Shown here piece after piece: positions 42,882 through 51,835 of a stretch of DNA of 64,000 nucleotides (its first letter is position 1; each line of letters begins with the position of its first letter). The notes beneath the pieces were generated by a model. That model was given only the letters and a program-made list of their open reading frames with translations, made no database searches and was not told the origin of the DNA. The stretch covers positions 186,001 to 250,000 of the forward strand of contig JAFWCB010000004.1 in the NCBI GenBank assembly GCA_017537025.1, given 5' to 3'. The position numbers were made by a program, and so were the translations under genes. Source of the stretch: Sediminibacterium sp. Its GTDB lineage: Bacteria; Bacteroidota; Bacteroidia; Chitinophagales; Chitinophagaceae.

Positions 42882-43547
42882 ATGTCTAATCAAACTTTGC
42901 TTGAAAAGCTCCAGCTAAAAGACGAAAAAAATTTACTTATTCAGGGTCTACCTTCTTCCATCGAAAAACAATTTGCAAAGCTTACTTATGCAAAAAATGT
43001 GACCCCTCTTCTAAAAAGTAAGAAAGTAGATTTTGCTTTGGTCTTTGCCATAAGCCAAACGCAGTTGAATAATGTTTTGAATGAAGTGTTTCCGGCATTG
43101 CACGATGAAAGCAAGTTATGGGTAGCCTATCCTAAAACCACCAGCAAAATTGCCAGTGATTTGAATCGCGATTGTAGTTGGGAGTGTTTAACAAAAAAAG
43201 AATATGAATGTGTTCGTCAAGTTGCATTAGATCATGTATGGAGTGCCATGCGATTTAAAAAACTAGATCAAATTCCAAATCGTACACGTGCATTCTCCGA
43301 AATAAAAGCACCTGTTATTGGTGGTGTAGATTTTGAAAAAAGATTAGTTAAGGCACCGGTAGATTTAGATCGATTATTTACAAAACATACAGAAGCTAAA
43401 GAATTTTTTAGCTCCCTTTCTTTCACTAATCAAAAGGAATATGTATCCTGGATAGAAGGTGCAAAGAAAGAAGAAACCCGTGCTCGCAGGGTAGAAACTG
43501 CTTTGGAAAAATTATTGGCGGGTAAGCGAAATCCTTCAGAGAAATAA
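42882..43547 (+). CDS. YdeI/OmpD-associated-like protein with DUF3052-like N-terminus
   Basis: A 221-residue cytoplasmic protein. Residues about 1-75 look like a small alpha/beta (DUF3052-like) domain (KLTYAKNVTPLLKSKKVDFALVF). The C-terminal part FFSSLSFTNQKEYVSWIEGAK...RRVETALEKL matches the YdeI/OmpD-associated, bacteriocin-protection-like family. Function is unknown. The middle RFKKLDQIPNRTRAFSEIKAP joins the two. The start at 42882 is preferred over the longer frame start (TTG at 42873). Confidence 0.75.
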   Translation: MSNQTLLEKLQLKDEKNLLIQGLPSSIEKQFAKLTYAKNVTPLLKSKKVDFALVFAISQTQLNNVLNEVFPALHDESKLWVAYPKTTSKIASDLNRDCSWECLTKKEYECVRQVALDHVWSAMRFKKLDQIPNRTRAFSEIKAPVIGGVDFEKRLVKAPVDLDRLFTKHTEAKEFFSSLSFTNQKEYVSWIEGAKKEETRARRVETALEKLLAGKRNPSEK

Positions 43548-43548
43548 T

Positions 43549-43598
43549 AGTTGACGGTAGACTGTCCACCGTCTACAGACTACGGTCTTTCGTCTAAC
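43549..43598 (-). repeat. CCGTCTAC / GTAGACGG-type repeat
   Basis: Contains GACGGTAGAC, CACCGTCTAC, ACTACGGTC and TCGTCTAAC words, the same type as 19611-19660. It reaches into the ABC-F gene, whose TAG stop (43594-43596) is formed by repeat bases. Confidence 0.75.
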
Positions 43599-45588
43599 TC
43601 CCCTCCATCTGCATAATGGTTTCAAACAGTTGCTCATACTCGCTATTTAAAGCAGCAAGCTGACTGATAGTGTCGTTGTAATTTTTCTCCAACTTAAGAA
43701 AACCTTCATTATTGGCATAACTCGCGGGATTACTCATATCGGCTTCCAAACGAATTTTATCGTTGTTCTTCTGTTCAATTTCCTTTTCCAAATTGGCCAT
43801 CTTGCGTTGTAGCTTCTGTAATTCTTTATTAATAGGCTTACCACCCTTCGGCCATGCCTTTGTCTCGGCAAGCAAGCTCGGGGTAACATCTTCCACCTTC
43901 TCCCTTATACCTTCTTCCTTATTCCTTATACCTTCCACGTTATTCCTTCCTGCTTCCTCCTTCAACCTCTCGCTCTGACCTTGTTTAAGGGCGCGCTCAT
44001 TCCATTCCACCCACTCTGCATAGTTACCTTTGAACTCTTTGATCTCTCCATCTACGATCTCCCATATTTTATTCGCCGTTTTGGAAATAAAATATCTATC
44101 GTGACTAACCAATATATAACTACCCTCATACTTATTTAAAGCTTCAGCGAGCAGCTCTACCGAATGCATATCCAAGTGGTTGGTAGGTTCATCCAACAGT
44201 AAAAAATTAGCTTTACTTACAATCGTTTTTGCCAATGCAACTCGGGCTTTTTCACCCCCACTTAGTACACGTATTTTTTTATCTACATCATCGCCACTAA
44301 ATAAAAAGGAACCCAATAAAGCCCTTAATTCAGGATCTGTTTTTTTACTCCCACAATGTTGTAATTCCTCGAGAATAGTATGGGTAAGCGTAAGTGCTTC
44401 CAACTGATGCTGTGCGTAAAAACTTTCCTCTACATTATGTCCCCAAACACGCTCACCCTCAAATGTTTCAGTTCCTGCAATCATGCGTAAAACAGTAGAT
44501 TTACCTTTTCCATTTGCTCCTATCAAGGCAATTTTATCTCCTCTTTCGATCTCAGCAGAAGCATTCGTAACAATACGAATATTTCCGAAACGCTTAGTCA
44601 CATTTTTCAAAGTAACCAACACTTTACCAGGTACCTTCTCTAACTGAAAATTAATGCGTAAATCAGGTCGCTCTAATTGTACGTCCTCAATTTTCTCGAG
44701 TTTATCTAATCGCTTTTGAACACTTTGCGCCTGTGCAGCTTTACTGGCTTTAGCTTTGAATCGTTCTATAAAACGTTCTTGCTGCCGAATATAATCCTGC
44801 TGGTTTTCATAAGCCTTCTGTTGTAAATCTATTCGTATTAATTTCTCTGATTCATAAAATGCATAATTACCACTATAGATATGGAGTTGCTGCTGATATA
44901 ACTCTACAATTTTATTGACCATCCGGTTCAAGAAAAATTTATCGTGACTAACAATCACTACACTTCCTTTATAATGCACTAAATATTTTTCCAACCATTC
45001 GATCGAAGGTAAGTCGAGGTGGTTGGTTGGTTCATCCATCAACAATACATCGGGTTGCTGCAAAATCATTTTTGCCAATAATACGCGCATTCTCCAACCT
45101 CCGCTAAATTCTTCGTAGGGTCGTAGTAAATCTTCATTACTAAATCCAAGTCCGTGTAAAACCTCTTCCGCTTTATGGGTAATATTGTAGCCATCTAAAA
45201 CATCCAATTCATGTAATGCATCGGTATATGCAAGAAGTAAAGCTTCGTCTTCTGAATGATGTTCCAATTCTTTTCCGAGGTGCTCGATTTGTTTTTCTAA
45301 TTCTCGAACACGTTCAAAGGCGCTTAAAGCTACTTCTGTAATTGTTTCTTTCGTATCAAAACTCAAAAGATCCTGATGTAAATAACCAATAGTAGTTTCT
45401 CTTCCTTTTTCAACCGACCCTTTTGAGGGTTGATATTCTCCTACCAATACTTTTAATAGTGTAGACTTACCGGTACCATTATATCCTACCAACCCTATTC
45501 TTTCGCCAGGTTGAATATGCCAGGTGGCATCCTGTACAATTACACGCGCTCCAAATTCAAATGTTACATTTTGAAAACCAATCAGCAT
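43594..45588 (-). CDS. ABC-F family ATPase
   Basis: A 664-residue soluble ABC-F protein with two nucleotide-binding domains. Walker A sites are GYNGTGKSTL and GANGKGKSTV, signatures FSGGWRMRVLLA and LSGGEKARVALA, and Walker B/His motifs DEPTNHLD twice. The arm-like linker KLIRIDLQQKAYENQQDYIRQ separates the domains. Such proteins act on ribosomes (EttA/Uup type), so a translational factor rather than an exporter is expected. A 21-base tandem-like repeat encodes EGIRNKE/EGIREKV in the C-terminal linker. The ATG at 45588 follows AAAGGAG, a rare good Shine-Dalgarno-like site. Confidence 0.92.
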   Translation of the reverse strand: MLIGFQNVTFEFGARVIVQDATWHIQPGERIGLVGYNGTGKSTLLKVLVGEYQPSKGSVEKGRETTIGYLHQDLLSFDTKETITEVALSAFERVRELEKQIEHLGKELEHHSEDEALLLAYTDALHELDVLDGYNITHKAEEVLHGLGFSNEDLLRPYEEFSGGWRMRVLLAKMILQQPDVLLMDEPTNHLDLPSIEWLEKYLVHYKGSVVIVSHDKFFLNRMVNKIVELYQQQLHIYSGNYAFYESEKLIRIDLQQKAYENQQDYIRQQERFIERFKAKASKAAQAQSVQKRLDKLEKIEDVQLERPDLRINFQLEKVPGKVLVTLKNVTKRFGNIRIVTNASAEIERGDKIALIGANGKGKSTVLRMIAGTETFEGERVWGHNVEESFYAQHQLEALTLTHTILEELQHCGSKKTDPELRALLGSFLFSGDDVDKKIRVLSGGEKARVALAKTIVSKANFLLLDEPTNHLDMHSVELLAEALNKYEGSYILVSHDRYFISKTANKIWEIVDGEIKEFKGNYAEWVEWNERALKQGQSERLKEEAGRNNVEGIRNKEEGIREKVEDVTPSLLAETKAWPKGGKPINKELQKLQRKMANLEKEIEQKNNDKIRLEADMSNPASYANNEGFLKLEKNYNDTISQLAALNSEYEQLFETIMQMEGS
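43890..43965 (-). repeat. In-frame 21-base repeat in the ABC-F gene
   Basis: CTTATACCTTCTTCCTTATT and CTTATACCTTCCACGTTATT are consecutive near-copies of a 21-base unit, with a partial third unit. They encode the seven-residue units EGIRNKE, EGIREKV and a partial copy. The words resemble the intergenic TATACC-type repeats. Confidence 0.7.
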
Positions 45589-45606
45589 AGCTCCTTTATT
45601 GAGGCG

Positions 45607-45614
45607 CAAAGTTA
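45607..45614 (-). promoter_or_regulatory. -7 box of the ABC-F gene
   Basis: TAACTTTG on the minus strand, 18 bases before the ATG at 45588. It faces the lipoprotein promoter 25 bases away. Confidence 0.6.
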
Positions 45615-45639
45615 ATAAGGTTACAGTCCATAATTGCTA

Positions 45640-45647
45640 TATTTTTG
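45640..45647 (+). promoter_or_regulatory. -7 box of the DUF3347-like lipoprotein gene
   Basis: TATTTTTG, exact TAnnTTTG match, 15 bases before the ATG at 45663. Confidence 0.55.
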
Positions 45648-45662
45648 CAGTAAATAATGATT

Positions 45663-46247
45663 ATGAAAAAACTATTAGTTATAGGGATAGCTATCGCCAT
45701 AGCTTCTTGTGGTAGCAAAGAAGAAAAGCAAGAGACTGCAGCCATTACTAATACTGTAAGTTTAGGTAAAAGTGCCAATAGTGACTCATTTAATCGATCA
45801 TTCAAACAGGTACTGGATCAATATTATATTTTGAAAGATAATTTTGTGGCTGAAAAGGATCCTGCTATTGATTCTGCAGCTAAAGCATTACTTGTACTTG
45901 CGGATAGTTTATCGTTGAATGGTTTGGGAGGTGATAGCTCCGTAAAAGCAACAGCCATCACTTATAAAATGGGTATAGCCGCAGAATTAAAAGGGTTATT
46001 AGGGGAGAAGGATAGAGAGGAAAAGCGGAAAGCATTCCAAATGGCAAGTGAACAATTATATGATTTTATTCGTACGGTTCAGTACGATAGGGAAGTGGTA
46101 TATCATCAGTATTGTCCAATGGCTTTTAATGATCAGGGGGCAACCTGGTTAAGTAATTCATCTGATATTAAGAACCCATATCTGCCTAAAAAAATGTTGC
46201 ATTGTGGGGAGGTAAAAGATTCTATCGACTTGCGGGTAAAAAAGTAA
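45663..46247 (+). CDS. DUF3347-like lipoprotein
   Basis: A 194-residue lipoprotein (MKKLLVIGIAIAIASCGSKEE, lipid-modified Cys16). The following region (FKQVLDQYYILKDNFVAEKD ... AAKALLVLADSL) has the helical pattern of DUF3347, often found in periplasmic heavy-metal-binding or CusB-associated proteins. The C-terminal VVYHQYCPMAFNDQGATWLS has the CPM-type motif typical of that family and may bind metal through Cys/His/Met. A TonB-dependent receptor gene follows 12 bases downstream, so the two probably form an operon, perhaps for metal uptake; that is inference. Confidence 0.75.
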   Translation: MKKLLVIGIAIAIASCGSKEEKQETAAITNTVSLGKSANSDSFNRSFKQVLDQYYILKDNFVAEKDPAIDSAAKALLVLADSLSLNGLGGDSSVKATAITYKMGIAAELKGLLGEKDREEKRKAFQMASEQLYDFIRTVQYDREVVYHQYCPMAFNDQGATWLSNSSDIKNPYLPKKMLHCGEVKDSIDLRVKK

Positions 46248-46259
46248 TCAAAAGTTTCT

Positions 46260-48620
46260 ATGCGACTATTTGCGGGGTTGATCATTGTAGGGTTATTGGC
46301 TTTCTGTAGTAATATAAATGCCCAGGAGAAATATACACTTAATGGGTATATTAAAGATACCTTGAGTAATGAAACTCTTATTGGGGCTACAATCAATATC
46401 CGACAAATCGGTAAATCCATACTTAGTAATAGCTATGGCTTTTTCTCACTCACGCTACCTAAAGGCAAATATTTTATAACGATCGGATTTATTGGATACC
46501 AATCGAAAGAAATAGAAGTAGATTTAATAGCCGACGCAGAAAAAAATTTCTATTTAGTACCGAATACATTTATCATCAATAATGTAACGGTAACTACAAG
46601 AAAGAGAGATAATAATGTGAAAACGGCACAAATGGGTAAGTTTGATTTGAATATCAATACTGCCAAAGCCTTGCCCGCTTTTTTAGGTGAGGTGGATATT
46701 TTAAAAACGCTTCAATTATTGCCGGGTGTCCGTAATGCTGGCGAAGGGAATGCCGGATTTTATGTACGTGGCGGTGGTCCTGATCAAAATCTCATTTTAT
46801 TAGATGATGCGGTAGTGTATAATACCGGTCACTTATTTGGTTTTTTCTCCGTTTTCAATGCTGATGCTATTAAGAATGTGAGCTTGATTAAAGGAGGTAT
46901 GCCGGCCCAATATGGGGGTAGATTATCTTCGGTAGTGGATATTGCCATGAAAGAAGGTAACCAAAACAAAACCCAGATAGATGCGGGCATTGGTTTAATT
47001 GCTTCGCGTTTTTCTATACAAGGTCCTATCAAGAAAAACAAAGCATCCTATATTATTTCTGCGCGGAGAACTTATATTGATGCGCTTATAAAGCCTTTCA
47101 TTAAACCCGAAAGTGATTTTTACGGATCCGGGTATTATTTCTATGACCTGAATGCGAAAATGAATTATCAATTTTCTGAAAAGGATCGTATTTATTTGAG
47201 CGGATATTTCGGACGGGATAAATTCAACTTCAATAATGCTGCCCGTTCTTTTAAAACAGGTATTGATTGGGGGAATAGTACTGCTACTTTTCGCTGGAAC
47301 CATGTGTTTAATAAAAAATTATTTTCCAATACAACATTGGTGTATAATGATTATCGGTTTAACTTAAATGGGGAACAAAATAATTTTCGATTAGGGTTAT
47401 CATCAGGCATTAGGGATCTCAATCTGAAAACCGATTTTGATTACTTTATTACACCAAGCCATAAATTGAAATATGGTATTCAGTATACGTACCATACCTT
47501 TTTACCAAATGTAGTGAGCGGATCTCAGGATAGTGTTGTCTTTTCTCCGGCTAATGCATCCAAAAAAAGAGCTAATGAATATGCTGCATATATTCAAGAT
47601 GATTGGGATATTAATAGCAAAATCAAATTAAATTATGGGATCCGTTTTAGTAGATTTGATCAGGTAGGGGCGTATACCAGTTATAAAAAAGATGTGAATG
47701 GCAATAAAACAGATAGTACAGTTTACGGGCCAGGCCAAATTGTACAATCATATAGCGGCTTTGAGCCAAGGGCCACACTGCGTTATGCAATCAATGAAGT
47801 TAGTTCCTTTAAACTCGGAGTAACACGTAATCTACAATATATTCATTTAGTTACGAATGCTGCTTCTACTTTGCCAACTGATTTGTGGGTGCCTAGTACT
47901 TTGCGCGTAAGGCCACAAGTTAGCTGGCAATATGCTGCCGGTTATTTTAAGAATTTTAATAACGGCATGTTCGAAACTTCAATTGAAGCGTATTACAAAA
48001 CCATGGAAAATCAGATCGAATATAAAGAGGGTTATACTCCTTCCTTAAAAGACCCGGAAGAAGATTTTGTTTTTGGTAGAGGATGGAGTTATGGCACCGA
48101 ATTATTTATTAATAAAGTAAAAGGAAGATTTACGGGATGGATCGGATATACACTCAGTTGGACTTGGAGAAAATTTCCCGATTTAAATAAAGGCAAGCAA
48201 TACCCTAGCAGATACGATCGGAGACACGATTTATCAATAGTAAGTAATTATGAGATCAATAAAAAATGGAGAGTGTCTTCTATTTTTGTGTACGGAACAG
48301 GGAATGCGGTATCCTTCCCGGAACGTTTTTATTTTGTTGGGGGCGTACTTACTCAAGAATACGGTAACATTAACGCTTATAGAATGAGAGCCTATCATAG
48401 GCTTGATTTATCTGCTACATATACTCCTCAACCCAAAAAACAACGTAAATACAGCACCAATTGGGTGTTCAGCTTATATAATGCTTATAGTAGACTCAAC
48501 CCATACTTTATATACTTTAATCAGGAGGGCTCGGCTTCATCAGGAAATTTAAAAGTTACTGCAAAACAGGTGTCATTATTCCCTATAATTCCTTCCGTAA
48601 CCTGGAATATTAAATTCTAA
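46260..48620 (+). CDS. TonB-dependent receptor with carboxypeptidase-regulatory-like domain
   Basis: A 786-residue outer-membrane receptor. The signal peptide is MRLFAGLIIVGLLAFCSNINA. A CarboxypepD_reg-like domain follows (about 25-105, LNGYIKDTLSNETLIGATI), then the plug domain (about 125-225; LQLLPGVRNAGEGNAGFYVRGGG), then a 22-strand beta-barrel ending in Phe (SVTWNIKF). It imports a ligand, perhaps a metal complex, through TonB. It is likely co-transcribed with the upstream DUF3347-like lipoprotein. Its 3' end overlaps the convergent gene by 4 bases. Confidence 0.9.
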   Translation: MRLFAGLIIVGLLAFCSNINAQEKYTLNGYIKDTLSNETLIGATINIRQIGKSILSNSYGFFSLTLPKGKYFITIGFIGYQSKEIEVDLIADAEKNFYLVPNTFIINNVTVTTRKRDNNVKTAQMGKFDLNINTAKALPAFLGEVDILKTLQLLPGVRNAGEGNAGFYVRGGGPDQNLILLDDAVVYNTGHLFGFFSVFNADAIKNVSLIKGGMPAQYGGRLSSVVDIAMKEGNQNKTQIDAGIGLIASRFSIQGPIKKNKASYIISARRTYIDALIKPFIKPESDFYGSGYYFYDLNAKMNYQFSEKDRIYLSGYFGRDKFNFNNAARSFKTGIDWGNSTATFRWNHVFNKKLFSNTTLVYNDYRFNLNGEQNNFRLGLSSGIRDLNLKTDFDYFITPSHKLKYGIQYTYHTFLPNVVSGSQDSVVFSPANASKKRANEYAAYIQDDWDINSKIKLNYGIRFSRFDQVGAYTSYKKDVNGNKTDSTVYGPGQIVQSYSGFEPRATLRYAINEVSSFKLGVTRNLQYIHLVTNAASTLPTDLWVPSTLRVRPQVSWQYAAGYFKNFNNGMFETSIEAYYKTMENQIEYKEGYTPSLKDPEEDFVFGRGWSYGTELFINKVKGRFTGWIGYTLSWTWRKFPDLNKGKQYPSRYDRRHDLSIVSNYEINKKWRVSSIFVYGTGNAVSFPERFYFVGGVLTQEYGNINAYRMRAYHRLDLSATYTPQPKKQRKYSTNWVFSLYNAYSRLNPYFIYFNQEGSASSGNLKVTAKQVSLFPIIPSVTWNIKF

Positions 48621-49753
48621 TTACGCTGATATTCAATGATTACTTTAGCGTTTTTTTCTTCTGTAGAACTGAGAAAAATCTCATATCGTTTTCTACCTGC
48701 TGTAACTACCATCAATGCTGTATTGGGCGGAATTTCACCAAGGTTCTCGGCCACAATAACCAATTCATGAAGTCTGTCTGTGGCTGTGTTTCTTATTTTC
48801 AAACTAATAGGTGTAGTATTAAGCTTGGCACTTTTTACAACTAATTCGTTGTTATGGTACACTGAAATGGTATCATTATCTATAGTGCCATTATCAAACA
48901 AGTCGACCTGCACAAATTCCTGATCCGTAATAATTGTTTTTACTAAATTATTTTCTCGCTCGCGTAATACTCTCGGTGTGGGAGCTTTCTTTTTTTCAGT
49001 TGTTAAAACTTCGGTAGATGTTGATTTTTGCGCTTGTTCTGTTTTCTCTTCTTTGTGAGGTGCCAGCGCAGGTGACACTGAATTATCGACAGGTTTTGGC
49101 TGTTGCTGTTTTTGTTTTGAGGGGGTAACCAACTTAGATTTTGGCGTTACAGGGGTAGGAAGAGCAGATGCTGCTTGCGGAGGTTCTACTTTTTTTACAG
49201 GCGGTGTTGAAACTGCTGTTTTGGTTTCTTCCTTTACCGTATCCTTCTTAGGTACTTCTTTTTTCTTATCTAAAAAATCCTCTTTCTTAAAATCGGAACT
49301 AGGCACTTTTTCTAAATACACAGTACCGCTGCCACAATCGCCTTTATTTTTTATATTAACAGAAATAAATGTGCCCTGTAGTACTTCTAACTTACCTATT
49401 TTACTGTAATCCAAGTAGCACGTCATCAAGCAAGGCTCACTTTTACCACCTATTTTCAAATCGAGTAATCCGGTTTCTTTTAGTAATAAAGTTTTTGATT
49501 TTACATTGTAAATGCCTTGTGCAGACGCTTTTCCATAAAAAATAGTTGTTTTATAAGAAAACGTAACTCCCTTAATACTGGTATTCTCATCTTGTAGAAT
49601 TTGCACTTCATATTTATACATTTCGGCGGGAGAGGCATCTCTATACATGCTGTTTGATGAACTAAAATAGCCACGCCAAATACCCGTAATGTTTTGTGCC
49701 GGAACAGTTAAAATCCCAATAAACAGTAGTAAAAGTGTAGTAATCACCTTCAT
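48617..49753 (-). CDS. Exported protein with Pro/Lys/Thr-rich linker, unknown function
   Basis: A 378-residue protein I do not recognise. It has a signal peptide (MKVITTLLLLFIGILTVPA) and an N-terminal domain (about 20-150; GIWRGYFSSSNSMYRDASP, paired Cys108 and Cys112 and later GDCGSGTVYLEK). A long low-complexity linker (about 160-270) is rich in K, P, T, E and Q, and the C-terminal beta-rich domain (about 270-378) contains QVDLFDNGTIDNDTISVYHN and LMVVTAGRKRYEIFLS. The NGTIDNDTIS pattern resembles a calcium-binding or Ig-like beta domain. The two-domain layout with a flexible linker suggests it spans the periplasm or reaches the cell surface. Confidence 0.7.
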   Translation of the reverse strand: MKVITTLLLLFIGILTVPAQNITGIWRGYFSSSNSMYRDASPAEMYKYEVQILQDENTSIKGVTFSYKTTIFYGKASAQGIYNVKSKTLLLKETGLLDLKIGGKSEPCLMTCYLDYSKIGKLEVLQGTFISVNIKNKGDCGSGTVYLEKVPSSDFKKEDFLDKKKEVPKKDTVKEETKTAVSTPPVKKVEPPQAASALPTPVTPKSKLVTPSKQKQQQPKPVDNSVSPALAPHKEEKTEQAQKSTSTEVLTTEKKKAPTPRVLRERENNLVKTIITDQEFVQVDLFDNGTIDNDTISVYHNNELVVKSAKLNTTPISLKIRNTATDRLHELVIVAENLGEIPPNTALMVVTAGRKRYEIFLSSTEEKNAKVIIEYQRN

Positions 49754-49823
49754 ATTGCAAATCTAAAGGCATCTAAGCTATCATAAATCATTAAAAAACG
49801 TTAAGGTTAGCCCATCTATTTGT

Positions 49824-49831
49824 TACCTTTG
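49824..49831 (+). promoter_or_regulatory. -7 box of thrS
   Basis: TACCTTTG, exact TAnnTTTG match, 29 bases before the thrS ATG at 49861, leaving a short leader with AAAGGAAG upstream of the start. Confidence 0.6.
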
Positions 49832-49860
49832 CAGCCTAATTTTTTTTAAAGGAAGTGAAT

Positions 49861-51792
49861 ATGATTCAGGTTAGTTTCCCGGATGGGGCGGTAAGATCGT
49901 ATGAAAATGGTGTTTCTGCATTAGATATTGCTAAATCTATTAGTGAGGGGCTTGCCCGAAAAGTACTGGTGGCAAGCGTAAATGGGGTTGTAGTTGATGC
50001 AACACGACCGATAACTGCAGATGCGGCAGTAAAATTTTTGACTTGGGAAGATGAAGCGGGTAAAAATACTTTTTGGCACTCTACCGCCCATCTAATGGCT
50101 GAAGCCGTAGAAGCTATTTTTCCGGGGGTTAAATTTTGGGTAGGGCCTGCTTTAGACAAGGGTTTTTACTACGATATGGATTTAGGGGATAGAAAGATTA
50201 CAGAGGAAGATTTATTAGCGATTGAAAAGAAAATGGCTGAATTAGCCAAGCAGCAAAACCCTTATATCCGTACCGAAAGAGCTAAGCAAGATGCCATTCA
50301 TTATTTTACAGAGAAAGGAGATCAGTACAAGCTCGATTTATTACAGAACTTAAAAGACGGTGAAATCAGTTTTTACCAACAAGGTGCTTTTACCGATTTA
50401 TGCAGAGGACCACATATTCCTCATACAGGATTCATTAAAGCCATGAAACTTACCAATATTGCTGGTGCTTATTGGAAGGGCGATGAAAAAAATAAAATGC
50501 TTACCCGCTTGTATGGTGTAAGCTTCCCCAGTCAAAAAGAATTGGATGAATATGTAGCGATGCTGGAAGAAGCTAAGAAAAGGGATCATCGTAAACTAGG
50601 AAAGGAGTTGAGTATTTACACCACCAGCGACGATGTGGGTCAGGGTTTAATCATGTGGATGCCTAATGGTACTGTGATTATCGAAGAACTTGAAAAGTTA
50701 GCGAAGGAAACGGAAGAGGCAGCAGGCTATAAGCGAGTAGTTACTCCGCATATTGCCAAAGAGAGTATGTATGTAACCAGCGGCCATCTTCCTTATTATG
50801 CAGATAGTATGTTCCCTCCCATGGAAATGGATGGGGAGAGATATTATTTGAAAGCTATGAATTGCCCGCATCACCATAAAATTTTTGATGCAGAGCCTAA
50901 GAGTTATCGCGATATGCCGTATCGTATTGCAGAATATGGCACTTGTTATCGATATGAGCAAAGCGGTGAATTGTTTGGGCTAATGCGTGTGCGTTGCCTG
51001 CACATGAATGATGCCCATATTTATTGTACCAAAGAACAGTTTAAAGCGGAGTTTAAGGCAGTAAATGATATGTATCTCAAGTATTTCAAGATTTTTGGTA
51101 TTGAGAAATACGTGATGCGGTTAAGTTTGCACGACCCTGAAAAATTAGGACAGAAATATATAAATGAACCGGAATTATGGCAAGAAACAGAAGAACTGGT
51201 AAGAAATGTACTTATAGAAACTGGGGTTCCATTTGTGGAAGTGAAAGGAGAAGGTGCTTTTTATGGCCCCAAAATCGACGTACAAATTTGGAGTGCGATA
51301 GGTAGAGAATTTACTTTGGCCACCAATCAGGTAGATTTCGCACAACCACGCAGATTTAAGTTGTCGTTTACCAATGCGAACAATGAGCCTGAAATTCCGT
51401 TGATTATACATCGTGCGCCATTAGGTACTCATGAACGTTTTATCGGGTTCTTATTAGAGCATTATGCGGGGAAGTTCCCTACCTGGATAGCACCTATACA
51501 AGTAAAAGTGTTACCTATCAGTGATAAGTTCATGGACTATGCCTATGAGGTTAAAAATGCCTTAAGAGCTAAAGGAGTAAGGGTAGAAGTAGATGACAGA
51601 CAAGAGAAAATTGGCAAGAAAATTAGAGATACAGAGCTATTGAAAATTCCTTACATGCTTGTAATTGGTGAAAAAGAGATGACCGAAAAACAAGTCTCGG
51701 TTCGCAGGCAAGGCAAAGGGGATACAGGTTCTGTGGCTTTAGCTGATTTTGTAAGTGATATATACGCAGAAATAATTAACCGACAATCATAA
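49861..51792 (+). CDS. thrS: Threonyl-tRNA synthetase
   Basis: A 643-residue class II aminoacyl-tRNA synthetase. An N-terminal TGS domain (about 1-60) is followed by an editing domain with HSTAHLMAEAVEAIFP and CRGPHIPHTG, then the catalytic core with the zinc Cys in AMNCPHHHKIF, YRYEQSGELFGLMRVR (motif 2) and HRAPLGTHERFIGFLLEH (motif 3). A C-terminal anticodon-binding domain completes it. The open frame includes a GTG at 49855, but ATG 49861 with AAAGGAAG upstream is preferred. infC, rpmI and rplT follow in the usual order, so this is a translation operon. Confidence 0.97.
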   Translation: MIQVSFPDGAVRSYENGVSALDIAKSISEGLARKVLVASVNGVVVDATRPITADAAVKFLTWEDEAGKNTFWHSTAHLMAEAVEAIFPGVKFWVGPALDKGFYYDMDLGDRKITEEDLLAIEKKMAELAKQQNPYIRTERAKQDAIHYFTEKGDQYKLDLLQNLKDGEISFYQQGAFTDLCRGPHIPHTGFIKAMKLTNIAGAYWKGDEKNKMLTRLYGVSFPSQKELDEYVAMLEEAKKRDHRKLGKELSIYTTSDDVGQGLIMWMPNGTVIIEELEKLAKETEEAAGYKRVVTPHIAKESMYVTSGHLPYYADSMFPPMEMDGERYYLKAMNCPHHHKIFDAEPKSYRDMPYRIAEYGTCYRYEQSGELFGLMRVRCLHMNDAHIYCTKEQFKAEFKAVNDMYLKYFKIFGIEKYVMRLSLHDPEKLGQKYINEPELWQETEELVRNVLIETGVPFVEVKGEGAFYGPKIDVQIWSAIGREFTLATNQVDFAQPRRFKLSFTNANNEPEIPLIIHRAPLGTHERFIGFLLEHYAGKFPTWIAPIQVKVLPISDKFMDYAYEVKNALRAKGVRVEVDDRQEKIGKKIRDTELLKIPYMLVIGEKEMTEKQVSVRRQGKGDTGSVALADFVSDIYAEIINRQS

Positions 51793-51835
51793 ATACAATT
51801 ATCTTTAAATTCAATTTTTAACCAAACAATAGTTA

